Part shown: one piece after another, positions 1-10,149 of the stretch | Layout of the letters: each line of letters starts with the position of its first letter | Position numbering within the stretch: position 1 is the first letter of the stretch | DNA from: Pomacea canaliculata | Taxonomy: Eukaryota; Mollusca; Gastropoda; Architaenioglossa; Ampullariidae | Direction of reading: 5' to 3' | NCBI RefSeq assembly: GCF_003073045.1 | Contig: NC_037596.1 | Coordinates: forward strand, 28,122,392-28,186,391 | DNA length: 64,000 bases | The notes under the pieces: model-generated | Told to the model about the DNA's origin: nothing | Database searches by the model: none | What the model saw: only the letters and a program-made list of their open reading frames with translations | Made by a program: the position numbers and the translations under genes

Positions 1-3000
1 TTGGTACAGACAAAAAGCTAACTGGATCATCAATGTATATAGTGAGTTTCACTAACGAATATTTGTACTAATGTCAATATAAATCTAAAACAATTAGGCA
101 AAATAATTGTAAAATAAAATTCTACACAAATTTGGCAGTGACTATCTGCTGTCTTTAAAATATTTTTCGGAGGTATTAAGGATACTTATTTTTATTTCAT
201 CTCTTATTTTTCTACAAGCTTTTTTCTTTCTAAAGGGATTTTTAAAAGGACATTTTTCGTGTTAAACAGTTTATTATTTTATAATGAATAACATTCTAGT
301 GATATATCTGTGTTGGTTTTTCAAACAGTATTTAAAGCTTTTGGATTTGATATACATTGTTCAAATATAATTCTGTTGCCTTATTAGCCTTTTATAAATT
401 CCCTGCCTACAAAAGTAAATTATTATTATTATGACTTAATTTTATTGTCGACCTTTTTAAACAAATAAACTATGCCTCCTTGTGTTTCAGCTCCTCCATC
501 TATTCCAGTAATTTTTCCACTCGGTGACACAACAGGAAGACCTGTGTATCCTTTCCTGGCGGGTTCGTCGGGTATCTTGAGATGTCAGAGCAATCAGACA
601 GGTCGACCGGAAGCTGCATACACCTGGCCTGTCCCCGCTATAGGCCAGGATTCAGGGAGTAACCTGACTTTCTACAACCTGTCGAGAGAAGATAACGGGA
701 GAACAGTGAAGTGCAGGGCCAGCAACGATTACACAGATAACAGGCGGCCTGTTGATGATGCTACTTTTGTCCTACAGGTCTACTGTGAGTCTCTGGCAAC
801 TTGAAATCCTTACCAATAGTACTGTTTTTTTAATTATCTGGTATACATAAGTGTCCACAAGCAAAGGGTTAGTAGCTTCTATTTAATATCTGCAGTGAAC
901 AATATGTTAACAGGCATCAGAATTTATAATTCAGACCCCATCTCTGATTCCTCTAAGCACAATACATTTTAGTATTTATGTCTTCGTGTCATCTGCATTA
1001 CTTAGAGAATAGATATTGACCATTGACTTTTGACATGAGTATCCCACAAATTTACTTTTCATTTCTGTTATTCATCATTTCACTCTGAAGTCATCGAACT
1101 TAGTTGTAACGGTCTTGCTTCACCGCAAGATGTAGTCTTGTTGATACAGAAAAACGAATCAATTAAATGATACCAAGTCCCCACATAAATTGCAAAGCAA
1201 TTTTTACAAGAGGCACAAGGCCAACGAGCATGACAGATCACAGTCACTTCCCTGTTGGGTCAGAAAGAAAAACCATTATAGCAAGCTTGCCTGGCTTGAT
1301 TATGTGACACGGTAAAAAGTAACCAACACCATATTTCAGGATGTGGCTTGGAAAAAATACAAAATGTTCAGGGTATCGTTTGCAGAGCTTGATAGTCTTC
1401 ACTCATGAAAAGCCAGAGATGCGAGCCTTGTCAGTAAAGCCATCTGTCAAGCTCTCATTTGGGGAGCTTACCAGCTCGGAAGTATTGTTGAGTTAATTCC
1501 ATCAATAAATGAATTGTACACTGGTACATCAGGTCATCACCAATAACGTTTCATGAAAGCCTCATTGCAGCAAGTCTAGAAAGTTTTCCATGTCCTTTCT
1601 CAAACAATTCTCCTCAGTACTTCACAGGTAACATCTACTTCCAGGGCAGTCTGCAAACAGTCGTACTACACTAGTCTGGTAGGGTAGAATTTGATGCATA
1701 GGACATGTGAGGCTAAGAAGCTATCGGGACACCAACAAGGATATTGTGTCATGTCATAAAAATATTTTATTTCGAAATAATTAAAAGCGTAACTAAAAAC
1801 GGAAAGAGAATTTGTAGACATACGGTTTACACTTTATTTGAACAGTGATTTTCCAAGTTTTGTCCAAATTGCATTATGCTAGTATGTGGAAAATTGTGTG
1901 ACACGTGTTGTCTTTACTTTTTTTTAGATGAACCTGTCGTCAGCTTCACACATGTTTTTGATGGCAATGATTGTGTTGAGGTCTCCAGCCTGTCTGATTA
2001 CAAACAGTGTGTTGTTGCCGAAGGAAAGAGGGTTCACATCAACTGTACTGCTGACAGCAACCCATCCCCTTTATCATTCCGGTGGCTGAGTGAAAACAAA
2101 GATGTCTACTCTAACTCAAGCGAGCTGCTAATTACATCTGCTAACCACACCATCCACAACGGTGACTACAACTGTACGGTGGTCACGAAACAAGTGAACA
2201 ACGACAGCCGCTTACCTCTAACATCTTTTGCCATACTGACTGTTATTGTTGGTTGTAAGTAGAAATTAAACTTATCCACTAGTTTTATTACATTATCAAT
2301 ACATAACTATAACATCTTTTTCACATATTATCATTGGCAATGCAATGTTTATGTCTGCAGACTCTCCCAGTGTCCTGAGCTTTACCATAAACAACGTGGA
2401 TGACATGACTGTGAATGTTCAGGAGAAATCTCATGTGGACATGCATTGCGTTTGTAATGGCAGACCTGCTCCGAGCATTCGACTCACTAACTTAACAAAT
2501 CCAGAACAATCTTTAAGCCAAAGTCAACCTACAGACATCTCTGCTAACGAGCAGAGTTCAAAGGTCAACTTCAGCATTGAGCAAGTTCCATGTGAAGCTT
2601 CCGGTGTCTACAGATGTGATGTCAACAACAGTCTTGGACAGGACAGTCAGAGTCGCACGTTACTTGTGTACTGTAAGTTTTATCGGCAGTGCGAGAATTT
2701 ACACTTCTCAAAACAAATTTTAGGGCTACATCTTGAAAAAAAACTTTTACAAAATTAGTAAGTTATTTACAGGAAATCTGCACAACAAAGTATGTTCAAA
2801 ATGGTAATGACATACACACTCTAATCTATGATCATGAAGCAGCATATTCTTCACAGCAAGGCAGTGATGTAAAATTGTCTATAAAATTATGTTTTTAGAA
2901 ACAGTGAATGTTTATGTGATTTTCAAATTTATTAGCGCATATTTTCTATTTTTACTGACAGGTGCTCCCAGAAATGCTGATTTTGATGGAATTCCCCCAT

Positions 3001-5454
3001 CAGTCGTTTCGATAAATAGTAAAGGACATTTCAGTTTTAAATTGACTGCTTACCCCACACCAGTGGTCCAGAAATTAATTTATCTTGGCACTAATGAAAA
3101 TTCTGATGGACATCTCGCGAAGGAAAACAGTATTTCTGTGGAATGTACTGGAAGCTGGTTGGCTCCTGCTACAGTCATCTGCACTATCAGAGTTGTGAAC
3201 ATAACACACCAAGATGAAGGTTTCTACAAAGTTGATTTGAGTAACAGTGAGGGAGAAATGTCTTTCATCTTCTCTGTCAAACGTAAGCGATATTTTACAA
3301 AGAATAATGAACTGTTTGTTGTTCATATGTTTTAGTATTGTCATATAAGGTTGATCCATCGGGTTGATAAATTTATTTTTCCAAAATTTAAAATCATTAT
3401 GGCAACATGCTTACCCTTAAAATGTTTTGGGACTCGTTGACTCGGAAAAAAATAATATAGTTTATTGAACTCTGCCAAGTTAAAAAAATTGTTGCCCACA
3501 GTTCGATTGTTTTCTAGGTTAATGGCATATTTAGAAAAAAGTAAATATTTAAGATATATATATATATCTAACAGATGTATTTTGGATTTAGGTTACAGTT
3601 ATGATTAGCCATCATTAACATAGTAGATGATAACATGGAACTTTAAGATTATTCGAAGGTTTAACGTGTACATGTGCGCACTCGTAAAGATACCGAGTGT
3701 CGTCTGACGACGAAGAAAACTAAAATGAGAATTTTCAGTGTTGATATGTTGACAGAAGCGACGTTAGACGAGGATCAGCCAGCAACAACAACCACAAAGA
3801 CAGACGACAAAGCAATAATCGCCGGACTGGCCGTGGTGTTGGCAGTTGTCGTTGTTGTAATTATCGGTTTTGTCGTCTGGATGTGGCGATGGGGATGGAT
3901 GTTACCATGTGCTAGAGGTTTACAGTTTTATGTTTCTCTGTTTATCTGAATATGTGGCAGGTACAATTCATAGCGTTATTAATGTAAATTAGAATAACTG
4001 GGAATATTTAGCAAAAATCTGATGAATTTTACCTACAGTCTAACCAAGTTCTTTAAGGTGAGTTTGCCTGCGTGCATGGACATGTTTGTGTGTATGTGAG
4101 TCTATATGTGTGAGTTCTAGCCTGTAGGTGTGTGTGACTATCAAATTTATACCAAGAAATACAGGCATGGAGAGGCTTAAAGTCAAATATTGCTCCAGAT
4201 GACTAGAGGCATTTGTTTTGATTCACAGATGGTGTCAACGAAAGACGTCAACATCAAAATCAGACGAAGTAAGCATTTTCTTGCACGGGACGCTGGTGGA
4301 TTTTGATTATTTTGTGCCTAGCACATTCATTTAGCATCTAGACAGAGAGATGTGCCTTACAAACTCAATTACTACTGCGACTGAGACCTTTCTTGGACAT
4401 ATGTGAATAAAATATAAGTATTAAATAAAGAAGGAAACCAGATTAATTCTGTTGTACTGAACATTATTTAATCAAATAACAACACTTTTATTATCATTCT
4501 TTTAGTGGTGACTCATCAGATCAACGCCTATCTTCGGCGATTTCAAAAGCATGCACCTCAAGAGAAGGTAACATCATTAGATGTTGTATAATTTAATCGG
4601 ACATGATGAATGAATTTGATGGCGTCTTCATAATTTATGTTTTTTAATAAACAGTATTGACAGAAGGCATCGTATAAAGATTGGTTACCTACTTTCGTGT
4701 ATATATATATATATTATGCAAGATAATAAAGGAAACAAAATTATATTTTTATTATATGGTCACTGTACAATGTTGTTTAATTAGTCTTTAATACATAAAA
4801 AGTGACATTGATATAGCAAAGATTCTGAATAAGTAAAAACAACAATAACACAGATAAAATTTACAAATAAGTAATACAATTTTTATCTACGTATGAATTA
4901 TATATTTTTGTTTCGTAATACTTTAATCCTTCTCATTGCTTTTTTTAAGAGGTACATTAAAATATTTCAGACAAAACATTCACAACTTTTTCAAAAGACC
5001 TAAGAAAACATATAGAATGAGAAAAGGCAACTGTATTTATGTTTTCAGTCGTAGAACAAGAAACTTCACTGTATGCCGGATTAAAAATGCAGGATGTAGG
5101 CAAGAGGTCCCACTATGAAGAGATCCAGCGATACCAGAATGCACCGGCAATGTCGCCGTACGAAGGTATTTCAATAATTATAATTTCCGTTCACGTTTAC
5201 TTCTTTGATTATTTTCTATTTTAATAATAGGGCACGCACAACTGAGAATTAAACAATCACTTCTTACTAATTACATTCTCGCCAACTCCGTCATTCACGC
5301 TGACATTGAGGGATTTTCTTTTTGCTGGCACAGAATCTGTTCGTCTATCCTTCTCGTCGTTACTCTAGAGAACATGATACTCTTCTTGCCTAAGAACAAG
5401 AACGAAACAGGCAGAGCCCCACGGGACAGGAAAGCCAAAAAAAAAACCACAACA

Positions 5455-5490
<36 letters not shown>

Positions 5491-5793
5491 AATGAACTAA
5501 GAAAGAATAAACAACAGTAATAATGATGAATAAAAACAAATAAAGAAAAAAGAAAGAAGAACCAAATAAGAAGATCATAATAAAGACGAGCAGGGAAGGG
5601 TGTGAAGAAGGACTAGCATGATGGGAAAGGGTGTTAGGAGTAATGTTTAAAGAAGTACACATTTAAATGACAAATAGAACATGTTTCTCATATTGTCTTG
5701 TGTATAATGTTTTGACTAAAATAACAATATTTTGTTTCAGTTGTGAGTGACACATCGGGCACAGAGAAAGAAGAATACAGCTACGTTAACTAA
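1..5793 (+). CDS. Gene A: long Ig-superfamily receptor with tyrosine-motif tail, 3' part
   Basis: Ten exons are visible: 1-41, 491-784, 1928-2254, 2361-2672, 2962-3282, 3756-3917, 4229-4268, 4506-4567, 5049-5165, 5741-5793 (TAA). All have GT-AG borders and matching phases (Ig exons are 1-1), and no stop interrupts the frame. Exon 1 is the end of the Ig domain that is exon 7 of gene C. Then come four Ig-like domains with conserved Cys and D/E-x-G-x-Y-x-C-type motifs and many N-glycosylation sequons. Exon 6 encodes an acidic stalk, a valine-rich membrane helix and the juxtamembrane motif WRWGWMLPC. Four short cytoplasmic exons follow. It is nearly identical to gene C, introns included, so it arose by recent duplication. 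The donor after the membrane exon reads GTTTAC where C has GTAAAC. A cell-surface recognition role is inferred; the ligand is unknown. The 5' half lies outside the window. Confidence 0.85.
1085..1675. repeat. Intronic insertion shared by genes A and C (A copy)
   Basis: The intron between the second and third visible exons of A (785-1927) holds several hundred bases that are also in gene C but absent from the corresponding intron of E, which is only 347 bp long and resumes similarity at the GGTAGGG sequence near 1680. No long reading frame or terminal repeat was recognised, so the class is unknown. It must have arrived before the A/C duplication and after the split from E, or been lost from E. 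Confidence 0.5.
5049..5793 (+). other. Gene A cytoplasmic signalling exons
   Basis: The exon 5049-5165 encodes SLYAGL and SHYEEI; both fit the ITIM consensus, and together they give YxxL-x10-YxxI, close to ITAM spacing. YEEI is the classical Src-family SH2 ligand. A third motif, SPYEGV, forms across the junction to the last exon. The last exon (5741-5793) ends EEYSYVN-stop, giving a C-terminal Y-x-N motif of the Grb2-SH2 type. Binding partners are inferred from motif families, not shown. Confidence 0.75.
5451..5491. repeat. (CAA)n microsatellite in last intron of gene A
   Basis: About twelve CAA/CAACAA units follow an A-rich run. The same intron of gene C (near 36640-36650) lacks the expansion, so it postdates the A/C duplication. 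Confidence 0.9.
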
Positions 5794-6452
5794 GATGGGA
5801 TGGTTTATGTAAATTCTGTTTCTTATGAAACTTAATGACTAATGCAATCTTGCTTGATCTTCAAAAAGTTACTTTCTGTAAATTTAGCAAAACGTCTTTT
5901 TTTCACCTCATTACCTTATAAATGTCAACAGAAACAAAAAGAAAGAGAAACCTGAGAAAAACAATGATAATGAGGATATATCTATATATACGGTGACTAC
6001 TGTTGCATTACTATGAATCATAAGAAGTGTAGACTACTTATTAGATTAGCAGGTACGTTTTATACAAACATGAAATCGTATATTTAATATATATATATAT
6101 TTTCAACCATTTATCTTTGCCTTTTCTCTGTCCCTGTCTCTCTCTATGCGCGTGTGTTCGTGAGTGAATGCGAATTAATGAAAGAAAAGTGAGAATAAAA
6201 TTTAACACGAATCCCTTTTAAATTGTTTGCTGATAGGATATTGTCAGTTTGATTATTAAAGATTTGTCTCCCTTTTATGGTTATATTGGTAATAATAATT
6301 AATTGAAATTTGTTTTCATTCAGAATTTTTGTGCAATAAAGCTTGTGATTTTGTCTTGCAATTATTCTTTGCAATACACACCGGTTGTTACAGTTTGACG
6401 AAGACTTTCAAATATGAATGTGTGCGATTGTTTGCACATATTCACACGAAAA
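5794..6452 (+). other. 3' untranslated region and flank of gene A
   Basis: No coding potential was seen. An AATAAA poly(A) signal lies at 6335-6340 in the context GTGCAATAAAGC. The whole stretch is closely matched by 36968-37612 downstream of gene C, and the match stops abruptly at 6452, where the LINE-bearing insertion starts. Confidence 0.7.
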
Positions 6453-6555
6453 CATCGCGGAACTGGAAGGTGAAACAATCAGAGAGTGTCAGGAAACTGT
6501 TTTAAAACTATTCTTGAAAAGCTGGGACTAAAATAAAAAATATAAAGAGACTTGG

Positions 6556-7127
6556 ATGCTGTCCATCGACTATAGGGAGAAGGCTATACAGCAGAACCAG
6601 CCACGACCGATCATCGTCCGCCTTGTATCAAGAAAGACGCGTGAAGAAATAATCAAGAACAGGAAGAAACAGAAAGCACAGCCAGGACAGAGATCGGTGG
6701 TCATCGTGGAAGACCTCTCCAAGCACAATTACCTTCTTCTTCAGCAGGCCCGGCACACAGAAACAGTCAAGCAGTGCTGGACAAAGATGGGCAAAATCTT
6801 TGTGAAGACTCGCTCTGGAGTTAGCAAGCAGATCAGGGCTCTCTCTGATCTCAACAACGACAAGCCAGCACAGAACTTTACAAGAGAGAGAGACAGCACC
6901 ACCAGACCGAACTGACTGACCAGAGGGAAAGACCTATCAGAGTCCAACAACAGGGTACGGCAAGGACTACTAAATGTCAAGGCCGAGGCCGCGGGCTGCA
7001 CAAGGGGCGGTGTCAAAGGTCGTGTGACATGTCTCAGAGCAGAGCGGGCAGTCAGAGTGACATGAGTGACAGCGAATGGATCTCTCAAGGTGATAGTGAA
7101 GAAAACGAGGCATTCGGATTCCAATAA
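6556..7127 (+). pseudogene. LINE ORF1-like RNA-binding protein remnant
   Basis: The first 119 codons carry the pattern IIVRLVSRKTREEIIKNR, then VVIVEDLSKHNYLLLQQAR and KQCWTKMGKIFVK, which I recognise as the C-terminal RNA-binding region of ORF1 proteins of Tx1/L1-type LINEs. The frame then stops at 6913-6915. A Gly/Arg-rich and Ser-rich end is readable in another frame up to TAA 7125-7127, so at least one frame change is present. It is mobile-element debris rather than a host gene. Confidence 0.6.
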
Positions 7128-7856
7128 TTTAAATGTGTATAGTATGTATGTGTTTAGAATGTAAACTTTCTACCCTTTACCAGATGATTTTTCACCGAAA
7201 GGATGTACTCATCATTTTGATATGCTCCCCCTTCACAAGCAAAAGATCGAGTGACAAGACTTGTTTAATAACCAGGACGGAAGTTTCTTCCAAATACTCT
7301 ATAACAGATTACTCATAATAAACCGTCATATTCAAGAGACAGAGGGATTTGTGCAGGAGAGCTGCGAAACCCTTCTAAATGATTTGTAAGTGCAAGTGTG
7401 TATTGTCAGCGAGAGTGAGTTGTGTGTACCATTATGTGTGTTGGCTATGCGTTTCTATTCTTAACTCCAATAACTCTGCTATCCTCTTTTTGTCTCTTAC
7501 TTCTAGCACTGACATCTCCAGGTCCACTTATGTACAAGCTATATAATTTAATATCTTTCTCTTTATTTCAAAATAATTGTAGAGAGTTTGGGACATTGAA
7601 AAGACCCAGTGAAGTTATAAGAATCATTGCAACATTTCTGATATTATCTCTTATTTAATGTTGCACTCACCGATAACCCCCCTATTTGGTATTAAACCAA
7701 GAGAAAACTTTCTCAACCATAGGCCTTAGCACTATTTTACAGTATTAACTAAAGTATTAGATGTCGATTGTCCAAATAATATTGCATCACATTATTGTAT
7801 ATTTCAAGGTCTTTTGCTAATTATTGTACAGTTGTACAACTTACTTATCTACTATA

Positions 7857-7949
7857 ATGGATACTAAGAAATGCGTTAATATTTGTTCTTTTAACTGTAA
7901 TGGCCTTGGGAACCATATGAAACGCAAAGATGTGTTTGATTATTTACGG
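7857..7949 (+). pseudogene. LINE ORF2 N-terminus (endonuclease start)
   Basis: An ATG opens 31 codons that include NICSFNCNGLGNHMKRKDVF, the typical first strand of an apurinic-type LINE endonuclease (S-x-N-x-x-G-L). The frame runs directly into the hAT-type element at 7950. The rest of the endonuclease and the reverse transcriptase core are absent. Confidence 0.6.
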
Positions 7950-8395
7950 CAGTGATGCCCAACCTTTTTCGGCCTGCGGGCCATACACATTTCCGACATG
8001 CGTGTCGCGGGCCGCTTCACCGCAAAAATACGAAAAAAGAATTAAAAAATAGAGCAGATACCATTTTTATTAGAAACAAGTTGTACCTACCATTAATTAT
8101 GTAGTAACTAGTGGGATATTTGAAATTGTTTTCCCGAAACCAACTTCTGAATGTCCGGCTGCATCGTAGACACCAAGTTGGAGCACTGAATAGAAATGTT
8201 CGTCCATCGAAAAAAAGATTGAGAGACGCCCCTACGTGGGGATAAATACTTCTTATTCCCTTTTTTTCGTTTCTTTAGGTCTTTTTATATTACTAACATG
8301 CCGATTTCCTGCACTGTGGGCATTAGTTTCGCGGGCCGGATGGCACCGCGTCGCGGGCCCGATATGGCCCGCGGGCCGTAGGTTGGGCATCCCTG
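7950..8395. mobile_element. Non-autonomous hAT-type DNA element (MITE)
   Basis: The left end begins CAGTGATGCCCAACC and the right end, read on the opposite strand, begins CAGGGATGCCCAACC. The inverted ends continue into a GGCC/GCGGGCC-rich stretch. CAGxG ends and this GC-rich sub-terminal pattern are typical of hAT (Charlie-like) elements. The flanking octamers ATTTACGG and AGTTAAGG match at 6 of 8 positions, compatible with an aged 8-bp target duplication. At 446 bp it has no room for a transposase. Confidence 0.65.
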
Positions 8396-8396
8396 A

Positions 8397-8930
8397 GTTA
8401 AGGATTCTCCACAGAACTTTGCCAACTAACAGGTTTCTCTTTGTAAGAAAGATCGTAAATTCCCCCAAATGTGCTATATGTCTTAACGATGAAGAGACAA
8501 TAAGTCATCTGTTATGGCAATGCCAACTTGTTAGTGCTTTCTGGATAGATTTACATTCAGTCATGATTAGTAAATGTACAACACTAAGAAATTTTAATTT
8601 TGCTGAAAAACTTATTTTATTTGGTGTACAGGACAACATTTGTACGGACAAAGTGTTAGACCTAATTATCTTGTTAGCAAAATCTTACAATTATGTATGC
8701 AAATGGAAAAACGATATACCGTCTATGCACGCTTTTTTTTTTGAAGACTGTAAAATACAGATATAATATAGAAAGATACCATAGTAGTTTAAGTAATAAA
8801 TTAGACGTATTTGAAGTTATGTGGAAACCATATCAAAAATTATTAATAAAAGCACAGTTAGTAGAAGCTGGGATGAACTCACTAGTTCTATCTTTCACTC
8901 CTCCACATCTTTCCTCTCTACTCTTTTCCC
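8397..8930 (+). pseudogene. LINE ORF2 C-terminal end
   Basis: After the hAT element the frame reads LRILHRTLPTNRFLF, then a zinc-knuckle-like CAICLNDEETISHLLWQC with FW downstream, the hallmark of the region after the reverse transcriptase in Tx1/L1-like LINEs. A run of T near 8731-8740 separates it from a continuing segment (ERYHSSLSNKLDVFEVMW) in another frame, so there is one frame change. Confidence 0.6.
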
Positions 8931-9017
8931 CCCCTTCTATACTGAATGAATGTGTCTTGAGAATGGAAATGGTTTTGTAATAATGTGATAACTGTCATAT
9001 CTAATAATAATAATAAT

Positions 9018-9928
9018 AAATAGTAACTTCAGGTATACAATGGTACCTTGGCACTTAACCATAATCAGTTCTAGAAGGCTCCTGCTGATCAGTTTGAATG
9101 TCGAACATTTTTTCCATAACAAATATTTGGCAAATGTAAAAGAATTGATTCATTTACCTTTCTGTGTTTTAGTATTGCTGATATCGTCGATTTAACCATA
9201 CTATACCGAATGGCGAATTTACACACACTCATGCTCGAGGCAAGTAGCCCTTGGAGTGGAATAAGTAGTACACGGACATCAGTATAAACACCTGGAAACC
9301 GACTACCCATTATATACTACGTAATTTGTCTTTAGAAGTGGGATGTAGATTAGTCCAGTTAAATTAATAAAGACAAACAGGAGCAAGTCAATAAAATAGA
9401 ATAATAATGTTAGAGTAACTTTAGGCACCTGCTAGAGAGAGACAAGAAGCACTTTTGTAAAAGTGTTTGCATGATCGTTTAGTTTTAATTACAGTTTGAG
9501 GAAAATTGCAACGAAAGAATATTGTAGGCTGTCATGGGCCTGGTGTTTGACCCAGTTCTCTAGTGAATATCAGTGTGTAGTGTGCACAGGAATGTGGACA
9601 GGAGAGTGAGCGGGGTACAGAGACATGTCGGGTAGACGCAAGACTGAAATCATTTTGTTGAGTTTTTTTTTTTATTAGCTGTGATAAGCCAGCCAGTGAG
9701 TGTGTGTATGTGAATAATAGATACTATTTATAAAGATTAACATGTATGAATAGATTATTTATATTTCAAAACCCATGAAATGGTGACAGAATAAAGATAT
9801 TGCAGTTGTGTTCATGCATGGGAGTGGGCTGTGGTGATATTTGTGTTTTTGTTAAGCACACACAGCTAATGCCACTGTGTTTGTAAAGTTAAGAAAAAAC
9901 ACTCGGGTATTGATATGACCGCAAGTAA
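9018..9928. other. Intergenic stretch shared with the C-D interval; no gene seen
   Basis: From 9018 to the start of gene B this sequence is similar to 37818-39012 upstream of gene D, including a TAGTAACTTCAGGTA start and an AGAAGGCTCCTG segment near 9073. It is part of the segmental duplication unit. No coding frame or RNA gene was recognised. Confidence 0.6.
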
Positions 9929-10005
9929 TGAAATGTAGGGCATGGCTGTTTGCCAGTAACAACACATACACCAGCTTACTTCCTTGTTTGACAACACACG
10001 TGTCA
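9929..10005 (+). promoter_or_regulatory. Conserved upstream block of gene B
   Basis: The block begins AAATGTAGGGCATGG, contains TTTGCCAGTAACAACACA, and ends with CTTACTTCCTTG, whose complement holds an AGGAAGT ETS/PU.1-type core. It starts about 220 bp before the B start codon. The same block lies upstream of C, D and E at similar spacing to their first exon, while surrounding sequence differs more. A promoter or enhancer role is inferred from this conservation. Confidence 0.5.
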
Positions 10006-10149
10006 TATCGCTTAAATATTTTGTGCTACTTGATAAGAACAGGTCAAGACCGCGAAACAGTCTCACTTAATGACATAAAAATATTACTATGAATATTTCC
10101 TAATTGTTTTCAAGTATTGCAAAGATTTTCTTTCAATTGGATTAAAGCA

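Larger units (their letters stand above)
6453..9017 (+). mobile_element. Degraded Tx1/L1-like LINE, internally deleted, with a hAT-type element inside
   Basis: This 2.6-kb block interrupts the similarity between the A-B and C-D intergenic regions (left edge 6452/37612, right edge 9018/37818). It contains an ORF1-like region (6556-7127), the first 31 codons of an endonuclease/reverse transcriptase ORF2 (7857-7949), and the C-terminal end of ORF2 (from 8397). It ends in a short (TAA)n tail near 9003-9020, as LINEs often do. The catalytic core of ORF2 is missing. Confidence 0.7.

Noticed and set aside
5390-5662. 90-codon - strand open frame
   Set aside because: It is produced by the (CAA)n tract and A-rich sequence of an intron; the protein is a run of Val and Phe/Leu with no homology.
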